DNA of 64,000 nt from Chaetoderma sp. LZ-2023a (Eukaryota; Mollusca; Caudofoveata; Chaetodermatida; Chaetodermatidae). This document shows positions 25,421 to 37,822 of this stretch, one piece after another (the stretch's first letter is position 1; the number at the start of each line of letters is the position of its first letter). A program made the position numbers and the translations under genes. The stretch is taken from the NCBI GenBank assembly GCA_034401795.1, contig CM067374.1, forward strand, positions 95,850,446 through 95,914,445, read 5' to 3'. The notes beneath the pieces were generated by a model. It made no database searches. It was not told the origin of the DNA and worked only from the letters and a program-made list of their open reading frames with translations.

Positions 25421-27280
25421 TAGACTGGTACAATTACGATTCCAGTAATTGTTAAGATGTGTGCATTCAACTAGCAATATCTTGGCCTGTTACCATTCAA
25501 GCTCAATATGCAAATGTCTCTGTGTTATGTTTGGTGAAAATCCATTCAGGAGCATGTGAGTTTACTGTACCAAATAGAGCTGGCATTGTTAACATGTATA
25601 TGGCGGTATCGGTATCAAAGAAAAATACTGTAGTTTCATGTGGTATATCGTCATGATAACATGCTCGGAGGATGGGTGGGTGGGCTTAATTATCATGGTT
25701 ATAGATGACAGTAAATGACATGAAATTAGAGCAGTTGTTTTCACTTTCGCAATGTCCATCTCCAATCAACAAGTTAAATCCATAATTCTAGATCAGTTAA
25801 ATTGCGTAATGTATGTCTTCGATATTAAAACCTATGTTCTAGGCTAACTCTGATTCATGATATATACTTTCCTGATACGTTGACATATTCATGGAACCTT
25901 ACAACTATCTTGATAATGGGGTTGGAAGGTCTCTTAGTTTGTGCTCCTTCCATTCATTCAATGGTCTGTCTGTTGGTCAGTCAGTTGGCCCTTCTGTCTG
26001 TCAGCCTGTCTGTCTGTCTGTTTGTCTGTATGTATGTCTGTCTGCCTGGCTGCCTGGCTGCCTGCCTGACTGTGTGTGTGTTAAGCAACTTGTTTTGTGA
26101 CTTTTGCAAAAATATTAACATAAAACCTTTCATCAGAATTCCTGGACAGACCAACAGAATCAGGGATTCAGTCTTTGATGCCCAGAGACTGGTTTATACT
26201 TCTCAATGGCGTTGAAACACCACATTTTGCGTTGTTGTTGTTGTTGTTGTTGTTGTTGTTACTTGTTTGTTTATACTTGCCATGATTGGCACGCAACTAC
26301 AACTTTGAGAATGCGCAATATATTGACTTAAACTTTTCTGGGATCTATCTGTTACATAATAGACATATTCTAGTGGAGAGTAAACGAAGTTTCAATTGGC
26401 CAAATTAATAACTCACATTGTCACGTGTTTCCAAGCGAACTACCGGTACACCATGTCTTTTCGCTAGACTTTATAATAAGAAACAATTTTTTTGGTGTAC
26501 ATGTACACATTTCTTGCTGTCACCTCCAAATAATACTGGCCACCATGCCCAACATATACCTACACTATTTTGAACACACCCTTTGATTAAAACATTTAAT
26601 CATGATATGTTCGGTGTCATATTCAATGGAACCATTGTTCACTACATGATGATTACGATTTTGGTTGGTTAGAGAGTGGATCACAAAATTATTTTGATCA
26701 AAAAGTGTTTTTCACCATTTTTCCTAAAATAATAACCTTGGTGTATTACATCTTTGGAGACAAATTGGTCAGCAGAGCCTCTACAGAGAAATATATTATA
26801 TCAGCGTGAATATTGGAGCAACAAGTAAGTGTGAAGTATTATTAAATCAGAGAACAGAATCAAAATTCCGTCTTTGCTGGCGACTAGAAACACAATGCCT
26901 TCATAGGGGATACTGCTGGCAAGGCAGGGGTGAAAAGGATGGAGATGTTCAACGAGTCATAAACACTGTTGGCAAGTGAAACAACCCATTTACTGATGCT
27001 GGTTCACTATGGTCCATTATGCCATATTCCCTTTGCTAGACAAGCAACTGAAGAAGTGGCAAATGTCATAATGAATGTCCTTGAGAAAGCAACATAGTCA
27101 ATCATGCAGCTGGTAACAGAGAAATTAATAGATTAGTCCACTCCCATGCATGGAGTTTCAAGCGACCCCCTGAAAATTGTGATATATAAATGCTCCTAGA
27201 TGTCAACCTCTACATTTCTGGAAGTAAATATAATAGGTTGATTGGGTCTAAGTGCAGATGTTGAGATGAATGTGCATTAT
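25421..27280. other. intronic non-coding stretch
   Basis: No gene. A (TGTC)n-rich tract is at about 25960-26065 and a (GTT)n tract at 26232-26262. Confidence 0.45.
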
Positions 27281-28552
27281 TAGCTCACCTGGCCAGAATG
27301 GCCAAGAGAACTTATGCCATGGCGACCGTCCGTCGTCTGTCTGGCGTCCGTCCATCCGTCTGTCCATCCATCCATCCATCCATTCATCCATAAACCTTTT
27401 TCTTTAAACAACTTCTTCTCAAGAGCCACTGGACCGATTTCAATTATATGTGACAGGAAGTATCCTTCGGGCATAGGGGTCCAAGTTTGTTCAAACGTAG
27501 CCGATCGGCCAATTTGGCTGGCGGCCATCTTGGACTTCGGCTGATTTTAGGAAATGTCTAAAAAATCTCCGAAACCGCTTGGTGGATTGAAGCAAACCCC
27601 GTGAAATATGATCTAGGGAAAGAGCTGAACCAATTTTGTTCAAGGGAACGTGATTGGTCAAATGGTTCGGTGGCCATTTTGGTTGGCATAGTTTTAGCGA
27701 AAATGACTTCTTCTCCAGAACCGCTGAATGGATTGGGCCGAAATTTGGCAGATATGATTAGGGAATAAGCACCATTAAAGTTTCTTCAATGGAAGTTGAC
27801 CCGTCAAAAAACATGGCTGCAGTGAACCAATCAAAACATATTGTGTTTGGCGGCCATATTGGGTTTTTTATTTGATGGATTTTGAGGCTGAAATTAGTTA
27901 TATATGTGCGTTTGGGTATTCTGATCTCAAATTTGCAATTTTCGAAACTGTCGGATAAACGGTTTGGTGGCCATCTTGGATCATTTTCCTGTCAAAAACT
28001 CCCATACTAAAGCAATGGGAAATTTAAAATGTCTTCTAGAACTACTGGGCCGATTTCAATTATTATATTTGGCAGCAAGCATCCTTAGGTTGTAGAGATT
28101 CAAGTTTGTTCAAACGAAGCCAATAAGCCAATTTGTCCGGTGGCCATCTTGGATTTGGACGATTTTTCGAAATGTCTAAAAATCTTTGCTGAAACTGAGC
28201 GATTGATTCAAAAGTCGTAAAATATCATTCAGGGCACGAGCTGAACCAAACTTGTTCAAGAGAACTTGATTTGCCAAATGGTTGGGCAGCCATCTTGGAT
28301 GGCCTGGTTTTCATGAAAGCAACTTCGTCTCCAGAACCACTGAACGGATTGGGCCGAAATTTTGGAGATATGGTATTGATGACTAAGGGCCATTAAAGTT
28401 TGTTCAAGAGAAATTGATACATAAAGAAACATGGCCTCTGTTTTCTTGTTACAAGTCTGCTCAACTCATTAGAGTTTTACTTATTGTTAATGACCATTCT
28501 AGTTGAGATGCCTATGGTCCAGGTGAGCGATACAGGTCCCGTGGGCCTTTTG
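27281..28552 (+). repeat. family C dispersed repeat, nearly full copy
   Basis: The left end has TAGCTCACCTGGCCAGAATG, then a GTCCGTC/CATC-rich tract; the right end has CCAGGTGAGCGATACAGG and GTGGGCCTTTTGTT. The CTCACCTGG and CCAGGTGAG words form an imperfect inverted terminal pair. The body holds repeated modules (GGCGGCCATCTTGG, CCGATTTCAATTAT, AAGTTTGTTCAA) that recur at about 0.6-kb spacing, so it is itself an internal duplication. It is non-coding and lies in the cyclase intron. Confidence 0.8.
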
Positions 28553-28954
28553 TTAAACACTTACATTTGCACTTACATTTGAATCACATTCATTCGTACT
28601 TACAATTGCATTTGACTAAAACATATTTGCATTTGCATTTGAACTTTTCAAATGGATTTTATTCCTTTTTTCGGATTCGCTGCTTGAATGTACCTATATA
28701 ATTTACACTTACCCTCAAATGCCAGATATGATAAACTCTTCAGGATCGGAGCCATACAACTGTAATGTGAGAACGCAATTTTAAGGAGTCAGTAGACAGA
28801 AAATAAAAAGATTTCACAAGAATTAGCTTCAACATTCATCGGCTTTCTTTTAGAACCATCTTGAAATTAGGGCACTGATATGTTAATGGTTAAATGGTTA
28901 AATTCACTTAATATAATGGTCTACCAATGTCTACACCAAATCTGTGTTACCATA
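28553..28954. other. intronic non-coding stretch
   Basis: A short CATTTGCATTTGAA-like degenerate run is at about 28560-28650; nothing else seen. Confidence 0.4.
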
Positions 28955-29505
28955 CTCATTTCCTCTTCCCTACCTATCTCTCTTCCTCTGCTCCATCTCT
29001 CTCCCTTCCTGTGTCCCATCTCTCTTCCTTCCTCTGTCCCATCTCTCTACCTTCCTATGTCCGATCTCTCTCCCTTCCTCTGTCCTATCTGTCTTCCTTC
29101 CTTTGTCCGATCTCTCTCGCTTCCTATGTCACATCACTTCCTTCTTCTGTCCGATCTCCCTTCCACTGCCCCACTTATCTCCCTCTCTGTGCCATTTTTC
29201 TCTGACTCTCTGTCCCATCTCTCTTCCGCATCACCCTTCCTTCCTCTACCCCATCTCCTCTCCTTTTCTCTGTCCAATTGCTCTCCCTTTCTCTTTCCTA
29301 TCTCCCCCCACCCCACCCGCTCTGTGTCACATAGCTCTCCCTTCCTCTGTCCCAGCCTCTCCCGCTCTCTGTCCTATCCCTCTCCATTCCTATGTCCCAT
29401 CTATCTCACTTCCGCTATCCCATCTCGCCCGCTTCCTCTTTCCCATATATCTCCCTTCGTCTGTCTGTCCCATCTCTCTACCTCCTTCTGTCCCATCTCA
29501 ATCAA
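28955..29505. repeat. pyrimidine-rich minisatellite, ~23-bp unit
   Basis: About 23 degenerate units of the form ATCTCTCTCCCTTCCTCTGTCC, almost purely C and T on the plus strand for 550 bp. The 225-codon Ser/Pro/Leu frame crossing it is an artefact. As it lies in the intron, the transcript would carry a long polypyrimidine stretch. Confidence 0.85.
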
Positions 29506-31435
29506 AGTGTCGATGACCACGCATTTCCCCCTGTATCTTCGGATACTTATCAGCTAAGCGTTTTTGCCAAAGAAGGAATCACTGCGAAAATATAATTATA
29601 ATAGTCTGACCCAGCAGTGCATTCTTTTGGGCAACTTTCCGTAATCTTAAAGCAGATACACGTTAGCTCCAGGGAGAGGATCTCACATGGTCCGCTCTCG
29701 AAACGCTAGGTGATGGATAAAGACACAGATCGCCATCTAACTCACCGGTGACTGGGTGCGGCCTTCGAGCCTTCACAGGAAGGTCACCATAGTTGGATAT
29801 CTGTTACTTTCTCCCCACCGCAAATAGATATGTGCTTTCTAAACGCTTGCGAAATGTGACTTCTCCTTTTCTCGTTATTTGTGGTCGTGCTGCGGTATAG
29901 ATTCTGAAACTACCACCAGACGACATGTTTGCACGCTGTCGGTCTGAGGAGAGATGCTCCATGGCAATACCCGAGATGGGCATCGAGCATCCTCGCCAGG
30001 AAGGCATTCTCGTTAAAGTTAAGTAAGCTCTAAGCCACTTGCGGCCTAAGCATTAAATGTTTGGAACTAACAACTAAATGATCGCTTAGATCCATTAAGA
30101 AGGCCCGCAGAAATAAAGCGTCAACCACTAAATCAGTATCTTTAACTCACATAAGGTGGCGGTGTTGAATTCTTCGGAAATCATCCATCCCATCTTCACG
30201 TAAATCAGCGTGCATCCAAATAATCAATAATTACACTAGGTTGATTCATTTTCTCACACTTAGCATTGTTTTAATAGGAGAGTGACCCTTTTTGCCACAT
30301 TTCCTCCTCCGCATCGGCGTTGTAGGCATTTTCCTGTGACAGAGGCCCGCGTGAGGCACTTTCCTCTCGCAACCAAAGATTATTTGGCCGGCCTGAGGTA
30401 ACTATACTTTATATTAAACCAGTTAAAGTAGCCGCGCTAGGACTCTCCTTTACAGCATCGTACTACCATACGCCCACTCACATCGCTCCGCTGTTTGTAC
30501 TCGATACAGGAGCAGAGCGGGAGGGAGAGACCGTTCAACAGGACGATGCCTTTACAGGGATACCTGGCAGAATATACGGATCAGAGATCGGTGAGGTACC
30601 TCTGGTGAGATACAGAACAAATAACACCATTCCGTTTTTACATACTTATTTATATCAGCAGCAAACAAGTAAGATTGTTTGTCAGCTAGAATACATTTTC
30701 ATTATGTCTCACCTCTAAATTAGCGAAATGAACCGACACACCGGTCAAACTAACAGCTGGGACGAAACGGTTCAATTCAGCTTCTGCGGCAATGGTCGCA
30801 CAGCCCCACTGAAACGTGATCGTTCCACCGACTCTATAGGTCGGTTTTTGTGGACACCAGAGAGACGCGGTTATCCCTCAACAAAACCGAGGCCAGCTAA
30901 CCAGCATCATCGGGCTGACGTACAATACGAATACAGTACCGATGTACAAGATGATTATATGGAGCAGCGCGTACACCTGGAGGCGACACTTCTACATTTC
31001 ATATCTACTCCGCTGATCTGACATATCTTTGTGTCGATCAAAGGAAATCTCTGAACTATTCTCTGATTGTCTCAGCATTCACCTGCTCGGGACTGATAAA
31101 GCGATCATCAAAGTTCTCTACATGAGTTGATGCTGTGGTGTGCTGATTCTTTAATACTGTGGCTGCTTTTATGGCAGTCATCAATGGAAGCGATCTTATT
31201 TACCGTGAATTTCATCATTTCCACAATAAATATGCACACAATTCCGATATAGAGAAAGAGAATTAGAATGCTCTATTTCACAATTTAAAAATTGCATTTC
31301 CCATGCGCGTCATAGCCTTTGCAACCAGAGCCAGATCAAGCCTATTTGGGGCCCAGAGATAATTAGATGTAGGAAGCATCTCTCAGAGCGAGAGCGAGTC
31401 ATGGTTCAAATACACATAGGTGTAAGTGACCAAGA
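29506..31435. other. intronic sequence without recognised repeats
   Basis: Somewhat more G+C than the flanks and nearly free of the repeat families seen elsewhere. Frames at 29804-30007 (-) and 30728-31021 (+, 97 codons) have no recognisable domain, and I would not call them genes. Confidence 0.4.
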
Positions 31436-31517
31436 AGCAAACTGAGAGACCGAACGAACAAACGGACGGGCAAACGAACGGACGGACGGACGAACGAACG
31501 AACTACTACTCCTACTA

Positions 31518-31560
<43 letters not shown>

Positions 31561-31565
31561 CGCTG
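31436..31565. repeat. compound microsatellite (ACGG/ACGA)n-(ACT)n-(GCT)n
   Basis: Tetranucleotide ACGA/ACGG repeats pass into ACT and then GCT repeats; poly-Ser and poly-Ala frames come from this. Confidence 0.9.
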
Positions 31566-32972
31566 CTCCCGCAATCGGCGTTAAATACATACCACATTGA
31601 CAACAACGACTTGCCACGGCCATAAGTGTTAAAAATAATACGAGACAATCAACCAAACCTCATATTACATTTACAAGACCCATAGATAGAAATAAATAAA
31701 GCTTATATCTGGTCTGCGTCAGACTATTTAATCGTTTTACATTCTATAGTAAATGTACGCTATTTCGTGATTACAATATCACACACATTTTTGACATTGA
31801 AAATGCGCAGTAGCTTGCCCTAAACGACCGGAAACGAAGCTTTCTCAGTCGCATGTTATATGTATTTTAGCCTGGTTCCCTGTCTCATTTTCTGTTGATT
31901 TTCCCCTCATTATACCTACGTAAATGTTATCTATATACGCGCACTACGTTCGCTATTAGACCACTGGGCTGTGGTAGGAGCATGAGCGTGAATATTAGTT
32001 GTGTCGTAGAAAGTTTTGTCAGAAATGCCCAAAGTTTGAAACAGTGCATATATACGACTTAAGCCGGTACTAGTTGTGAGTTGCAACCTATCTATACTAT
32101 TAGCCATTCATCAGTGACAAGAAGCCTACCTAGTTCAGTTACAGACGCCTGAATCTCAGCCTTTCGTATTCATGAAGTGCAACAGCTCCAAGCCTGATAA
32201 CACAGGTTAGTGGGCCGGTACTGGGCCAATACCCTGTGTTATCAAGAAAATTAGATCCAAAATATTCAAGTTTCAACAGACAATTTCTTGGCTTATATCA
32301 CTGTCTTTCCGGTTGAGCTATAGCGTATGTTGTCAAAACGCGGTTGGTGTTTCAAGATTTAAAGGGGATCACAAAGGAGAGTTAGATTTCAATAAATACC
32401 ACCAAAAAAATAAAGGATTTTATCATATTTAATAAATTAAACAGTTGACAGATTTTCACAAACTCTAATAATATTAAAATTTCGGCTAAAGGCGTGAATT
32501 ATGATACGCCATAAAATTCATGGTATGACGTCATCGTTTGGGTTTTTAAGATTAGAAGTAACTAGCGTGTTATACAGTTATACAAAGCAGGATATTAGCT
32601 ACGATTCAAGTTCTAATTTAACAAACACTAGTATTTCTCTTGTATCTAATTTAATATATGGTGGTGTCTGAATGATCTGCTGTGAGCTATCAATCGTCAA
32701 CTACAAAGTACTATTCATGCGATGACGTCATACCACAACAATCATTCACGCGATGACGTCACTACGTGATTCTGATGATTTGGTGCAGAAAGTTACTCGT
32801 ACGGAATTAGAAAATATGCAAGTAATATTTTTTTTTTATTTAACGTCTGCAAAAGTATCATTTGGCTTGATGTAACCTTACTCCGTGTGTGTGTTTCCCT
32901 TTATGGTTAAGAAATCAAAAGTAGCCGGTTTCTCGCTCTGGTTGACTGTATTTGTGTTATTTCTGCTTTTAG
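31566..32972. other. intron 3' part with clustered TGACGTCA octamers
   Basis: Perfect CRE octamers lie at 32526-32533, 32723-32730 and 32754-32761. The intron ends with a good pyrimidine tract and TTTTAG at 32972. Confidence 0.6.
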
Positions 32973-33657
32973 GGTCGAGTTTAACTGGTTTGCTACGGTA
33001 GAACACGCGGGTACACACATGGACGCGCCATCTCACTTTTCACGGGGAAATCTGCGAATGCACGAAGTCCCCATCGAACGCTTCATTGGGCCTGGTGTCG
33101 TTATCAAGGTAGCGGACAAGGTGGCCAGAAACCTGCAGTACGAACTCAGCGTAGATGACATTCTGAGGTGGGAAGAACATCACGGGCGGGTGCCCCAGGG
33201 CGCCGTCGTCATGATGGATGCTGGTTGGTCAGCGCGGGTTCCTGATCCATACCGGATGTTCGGAACAGATGATCCGACCAATGTAAGCACCTTCCGTACA
33301 CCGAGCGTGTCACCAGAGGCGGCAGAGTTTCTGGTTCAGAAACGCGATAACGTAAGTATTGTGGGCGTGGAAACCATCTCGGCCGATCAAGGGTGGCGGT
33401 CTGACGACTTCCCTACCCATGTTACTCTGCAAGCTGCAGGGATTCTGATTCTGGAAAATGTAGCTAATCTGGATCAGGTTCCTGAGGCGGGTGCTATCAT
33501 CTACTGTATGCCGTTGAAGCTGTACGAAGGAAGTGGTTCTCCAATCCGAGCATTTGCTATTATTGATGAAGCCGGATTTGATGGGTCACTGGCACTTCAG
33601 AGCCACTTACTTTACCCGTACATTCTCGCTCTGACAATTCTAGTTTTAAGCAATTAA
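32973..33657 (+). CDS. cyclase/kynurenine formamidase-like protein, exon 2 (terminal)
   Basis: After the acceptor at 32972 the first base completes the split Trp, and the frame reads VEFNWFATVEHAGTHMDAP through to a TAA at 33655-33657. The full protein is 286 residues. The metal-binding HxGTHxDxPxH signature is at about residues 70-80 (His70, His74, Asp76, His80), and the second metal/catalytic pair is His208 (FPTH) and Glu220 (ILEN). These match the PF04199 fold, in which a divalent metal drives hydrolysis of a cyclic amide or formamide bond, and the length suits a complete enzyme. After the catalytic domain a small-residue stretch (about 259-264) precedes a hydrophobic tail (about 269-284) ending LVLSN, which resembles a GPI-anchor signal or C-terminal membrane segment. 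The ATG at 33019 is internal, not the start. No other host gene lies nearby. Confidence 0.9.
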
Positions 33658-33723
33658 GGTAGCTTCACAAGTCTCAACCAACTTTACAATTCCACAAATG
33701 TATTCACATATGTCGCCTAAACA

Positions 33724-34187
33724 CAGGGCCGGATTTATTATAATGGAGAGCCCTGGGCAATAATTGGGGGGAGGCCTTGAAAGACGGCGCCCACCTCCCA
33801 TAGACAGGGTGGGTGTGGTGGGGTGGGGTGGGGACCGCGGGATCATCCCCCTGAGAAAATTAAAAATTAGATGGCTTCTCAGAGCATCTAGTTTTCAATT
33901 CTCTCCGGGGATGGCGACACGCTGCCGTTTCCTGGAAGATGTACAGATAAATAACATCCTTAGTTTGCTTCAGCAGTTGCCATGAACTTTCAATAAATTT
34001 TGGACAGAAATCGAACAATAATCTTATGCCAATGGTTCGCAGTGATAACTTCTCCTTACACATTAGAATTTCGTCTTCATAACACAACTCTAATTCTGGG
34101 TGGAGGCCCCCATAGAAATTTTAAATTTTGATATTGGTGGAGCCCCTGGACAACTGCCCAATCTGCCCAGTCCTAAATCCGGCCCTG
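33724..34187. mobile_element. hAT-like MITE, 464 bp
   Basis: Inverted termini CAGGGCCGGATTTA (33724) and TAAATCCGGCCCTG (to 34187), with 8-bp flanks CCTAAACA and CATAAACA (7 of 8 match). It sits 66 bp beyond the cyclase stop codon, so the transcript may run into it; an AATAAA is at 33992. No transposase. Confidence 0.9.
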
Positions 34188-34195
34188 CATAAACA

Positions 34196-34450
34196 ACAGA
34201 TTAGATGGAAATGGACCTTTCCGGTTTTAGCTATACCCCGCCCATCTCTAGCTAAGCTCCACCCACACCTCGCTCGTGTTGGGATCGATCGATCGATCTC
34301 TGAACATCCTGACTATCAATTTCCAAAAAACTACACAGGTAAGCTGTTGAATAATTTGAAACTAATTTGACTGGTTGCTGTTGCTGCCCAAGGCGACAAC
34401 AGCGCCCAGTCAAATCAGTTTCAAAATATTCAACAGCATGTTTATTAAAT
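34196..34450 (+). repeat. family B copy with full left flank
   Basis: Left module TTTTAGCTATACCCCGCCCA, CTCCACCCACACCTCG and GATCGATCGATC, then CTACACAGGTAAGCTGTTGA and the palindrome (GACTGGTTGCTGTTGCTGCC / GGCGACAACAGCGCCCAGTC). Confidence 0.8.
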
Positions 34451-34711
34451 TGCAAAGAATTACAAAGACACAATTTACCCAACGTGTCTGACTCTTTGAG
34501 ATTTGATGATGGTCTATTTGGAACCCTTTGTGACGTCATCATACAGGCGCTGAGCTGATTATGACGTCATACGAGGTCAGATGATGGACGGATACTCTGG
34601 AAAGGTGAATTGTCACTGGCTACTTAACTTACTCAGAAATAACTTAACGATTTTCCAAAGCAAAAACGTTTAACATGCTAGTTAGTACAAGTTTGAATAC
34701 GATGTAAGAAA

Positions 34712-34790
34712 TGTTCTGTTGAATATTTAGCACTTAATTTGATTGGAAACCATTGCAATACCTTCCAAAATATTCAACAGTACATTTTAT
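34712..34790. repeat. family B short copy
   Basis: CTGTTGAATATTTAGCACTT to CCTTCCAAAATATTCAACAG, with most of the palindrome lost. Confidence 0.5.
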
Positions 34791-35279
34791 TTTATTTGAG
34801 AAACAAAATAAGTTATTTTCGAGCTGTACTATAATTTCACTTCCTTACGATTCTATGTAGGCCTATGTCATATAGGTCTAATGTCGAATCTGTAATCAAT
34901 AATTAAATTTTTTGTTTTGTTTTTATATAAAAAATAAGATTACCGCGATAAATTTACGTGTGTATTTGATAACTTGTAGAACGTCGGTCAATATAATATG
35001 GTGTAAAACACACACATAGTTGTTGGTTTTTTCTTCTACGCTTTGTAGATTAGATAGATATGGGTAAATACTGGAAAATTCAGCACTGTTTCAATGAAGT
35101 TAAATCGTACTATAGGTCTATCTGTTGAATGTTTGGGGAAAATTGTGTTTGAAAGTCATTTTGAGAACAATTCGAAATTTCGACATTCGTCTTTGATATA
35201 TTTAGGAGCAATGAATCGCATTCAAATTGATATACAAACAAGGGGGATAGAATCTTGGTAGCTGCGAGTGAAGCTTGAA
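34791..35279. other. non-coding stretch
   Basis: Nothing recognised. Confidence 0.4.
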
Positions 35280-35748
35280 AAGTGGGTCACACTGAGGTCA
35301 CGCTGACCTACATTTGCTATGCTACATACCTTAAGTCTACAACGCGTGATAAAGGTGTCCTTCATGCACATAGTTTTCAAAATAATCATTCTAATGGGGG
35401 GTCATCATATATTATCTTGACCTATGACCTTTTGATCCCAGATTTATCACGCGTCTTTGGGACACCATCAACAATCTTCTACCCAATTCTGGTCACGATC
35501 TCTCCAGCAGAACCAAACGTTATTGGCAAATATGTGTCTTTCAGGCACATGGTTTTAAAAAAATAATCATTTTAATCTGGTCGTCCCAGCAATGACCTTT
35601 GACATTTTGACAACAAATTTATCACACATCTTCAGGACTCCAGGGGTAATATGTTATGCAGTTTGGTTACCTTATACGAATAAATTTTGAAAGGATAGCT
35701 CTGAATAAGATTTTGTGGCTGGCTGGCTGGCTGACTGACTGACTAAGA
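35280..35748. repeat. duplicated ~200-bp module ending in (GGCT)/(GACT) tail
   Basis: Two diverged units share TCATGCACATAGTTTTCAAAA / TCAGGCACATGGTTTTAAAA, AATCATTCTAAT / AATCATTTTAAT and TTTATCACGCGTCTT / TTTATCACACATCTT. The block ends at a GGCTGGCTGACTGACT microsatellite, resembling the tail arrangement of element E. Confidence 0.5.
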
Positions 35749-36130
35749 GAAACAGTGGTTTATTGAGCTGCTACCCCAGCTAAAAAGCATGTAGTAACAA
35801 GAGCAATCGGATATTGCAGACCATCGCCGTCCAGCGTTTGTCACATTGTAAACAGTTTTAGTTTTTTCAATATTTTCGGATTTTCCTGATTCTTTTAGGA
35901 TCATGCTCAAAGTTGTGGAATCATACCTAGGTCACACGTTTTTGTGTGTTAAAACTTGAGCCACATCATGCCACCAATTTCCGAGATATTAATATATCCT
36001 GAATTTGAACCGATCTGGATCTGGGTTCCTTTATCCGGATCACAACCAAATCTGGAAATCGTCTTGCACCTCGTACAATCGTTGTGTTGAGCAAAATCGG
36101 ATCAGTAGTTTGTGAGATCTACATCCCCAG
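35749..36130. other. non-coding stretch
   Basis: Low-copy-looking sequence leading into a GGAC/GACA tract; no gene. Confidence 0.35.
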
Positions 36131-36235
36131 ACATACTGGCAGGCAGACAGGCAGGCAGTGAGGCAGGCGGACGGACGGACGGACGGACGGACAGACAGAC
36201 AGACAGACAGACAGCATGACAGACAGACAGACACG
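36131..36235. repeat. (GGCA)/(GGAC)/(GACA) tetranucleotide tract
   Basis: Successive blocks of related tetranucleotides; Cys/Leu/Ser-rich minus frames are artefacts. Confidence 0.9.
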
Positions 36236-36700
36236 AGTACAATACCTCTTCCCCTTACTGGGTGAGGGTAATAAATAGCATCCATCAAACGGGAATTTTG
36301 ATTGGTCAATTTTTCTAGTTGCCATCTTTTTCGAAAATCATTTAAAACGGAGGCATATCTCCTGCTAAACTGCAAATTCGGCTACAAAGATCGAATTGTG
36401 GTAGGCTCTAGAACCGATATTCAGAATTTTGATTAGTCGATTTCATTCTGAATGCCTATAATTCACTCTTTTACACGTTTAAGCGTTAATGTTCAGATTT
36501 GGTAAGGAAAATTTAAATGTTCTCATTTGCAAGATGGTAAAAGTCTGTTTGACATTTTACAACTGGAATGACTGGCTAAGTGTTTTAGTTAAAATCATCC
36601 GTTCTTGAATGTGATTGGGTTAGGGCGTGCTTCAGCCCAACTATTCAGAATGCAGGAAATGCTTCTTGAGCTCACAGCATCTGATTTTCCAAATATTCCC
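36236..36700. other. non-coding stretch with a family A trace
   Basis: A degraded family-A centre (ACAACTGGAATGACTGGCTAAG) is near 36560; no gene. Confidence 0.35.
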
Positions 36701-36711
36701 CGCGCGCGCGC

Positions 36712-36750
<39 letters not shown>

Positions 36751-36905
36751 TGTGTGCGTGCGGGCGGGCGGGTGTATGTGTGTGTGTGTGTGTGGAACAA
36801 GCACTTTAATGGACTGTCACGTGTGTGGAGGGGGGGGGGGTGCGTCGGGGTGGTGTGGGGTCGAGGTGGTGGTGGTTGGGGTAGTGGTGGGGTGAGGGTG
36901 GTGGT
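36701..36905. repeat. (CGTG)n tract followed by G-rich block
   Basis: CG and CGTG alternation at 36701-36795 is Z-DNA-prone. After 30 bp of unique sequence comes a GGGGT/GGTGGT-rich block (36828-36905) that could form G-quadruplexes. Confidence 0.85.
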
Positions 36906-37254
36906 GTTCCAGAATATTTCTTTGAGTGACAATAATTTATGATAGTAGGTAACGACATAACGTATGTATGAAATATATCTATTGATCTAAGTAGTCATGC
37001 TAATCGGAACAGTGGAAGCATATATGATCTTTGTCTGTTTTTAATATACCTCACATTTTATAGAGGCTCGTTCCTGTGCACGATTGTGTATTTATAATTA
37101 GTTGTGTTTCAATAATTTCTCTTTCCACTGTGAAAATGATCATGTGCTTGAATGGATCCATTTCTAGCTATGCCCCGCCGATTTCTACCTAAGCTCTACC
37201 CACTTTTACGCGTCTTGGAGTGGATTTGAAACCTAAATTCCCACAATGTAACTT
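36906..37254. other. non-coding stretch
   Basis: A partial family-B left module (AGCTATGCCCCGCCGATTTC, AAGCTCTACCCAC) lies at about 37165-37205. Confidence 0.45.
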
Positions 37255-37274
37255 TTAAAGTAACTATAGAAGGA

Positions 37275-37380
37275 AGCTGGTGGAAATTTTAAAACTAATT
37301 TGCCTGGTGTTGCTGATGTCAATGGCAACAACAGTTCTCAGTTCAATTTGTTTCAAAATATTCAACAGTATATTTATTAA
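37275..37380. repeat. family B copy, degraded
   Basis: AAACTAATTTGCCTGG, a TGTTGCTGATGTC / AATGGCAACAACAG centre and TTTGTTTCAAAATATTCAAC. Confidence 0.65.
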
Positions 37381-37574
37381 TTTGTAAATTCAAAAAACAC
37401 AGTTCATACACGTTCGGGAAGGACTTTTCCTTTTTCGCGATGGACATACGTCATTCTAATTGTGACGTCAGCTAACATGTGCCGTATTTGACTATGACGC
37501 CAGATACTTGAGTGACAGATTGGACACATCCACATATTAGTTCATACATCTTTGAACACAAGCGTTTAAATGTT

Positions 37575-37650
37575 CCGTTGGAAGATCGGAATTTAATTTG
37601 ATTAGGCAGCTGTGGCTTCCAATCAAGTCCAAACTATTCAGCAGTAAATT
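37575..37650. repeat. family B fragment
   Basis: AATTTAATTTGATTAGGCAGC and the mirrored end AAACTATTCAGCAGTAAA. Confidence 0.45.
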
Positions 37651-37822
37651 TATTTTTTTGTTTATGAAATATGTTACGTTATTTCTGGGCTGTACTGTAG
37701 TTTTGCTAACAAGCAGATAACATAGCCTACTTGAGGAGATAGCATATGGCATTATCGCTACAAAAGTGAACGCTTCTTCGATGGATTAAGGAGTGGAAAT
37801 CACCCACTGAAAGTAATATACA

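Noticed and set aside
28880-29557. 225-codon Ser/Pro/Leu-rich ORF
   Set aside because: It lies across a C/T-rich minisatellite; all three frames are open for the same reason and the protein is low complexity.
30728-31021. 97-codon ORF in the cyclase intron
   Set aside because: No recognisable domain, no splice context, no repeats explaining it; length is within chance.
33019-33657. Separate gene starting at the ATG at 33019
   Set aside because: This Met lies inside the HxGTHxDxPxH motif; the frame continues upstream to a good splice acceptor and joins exon 1 in phase.
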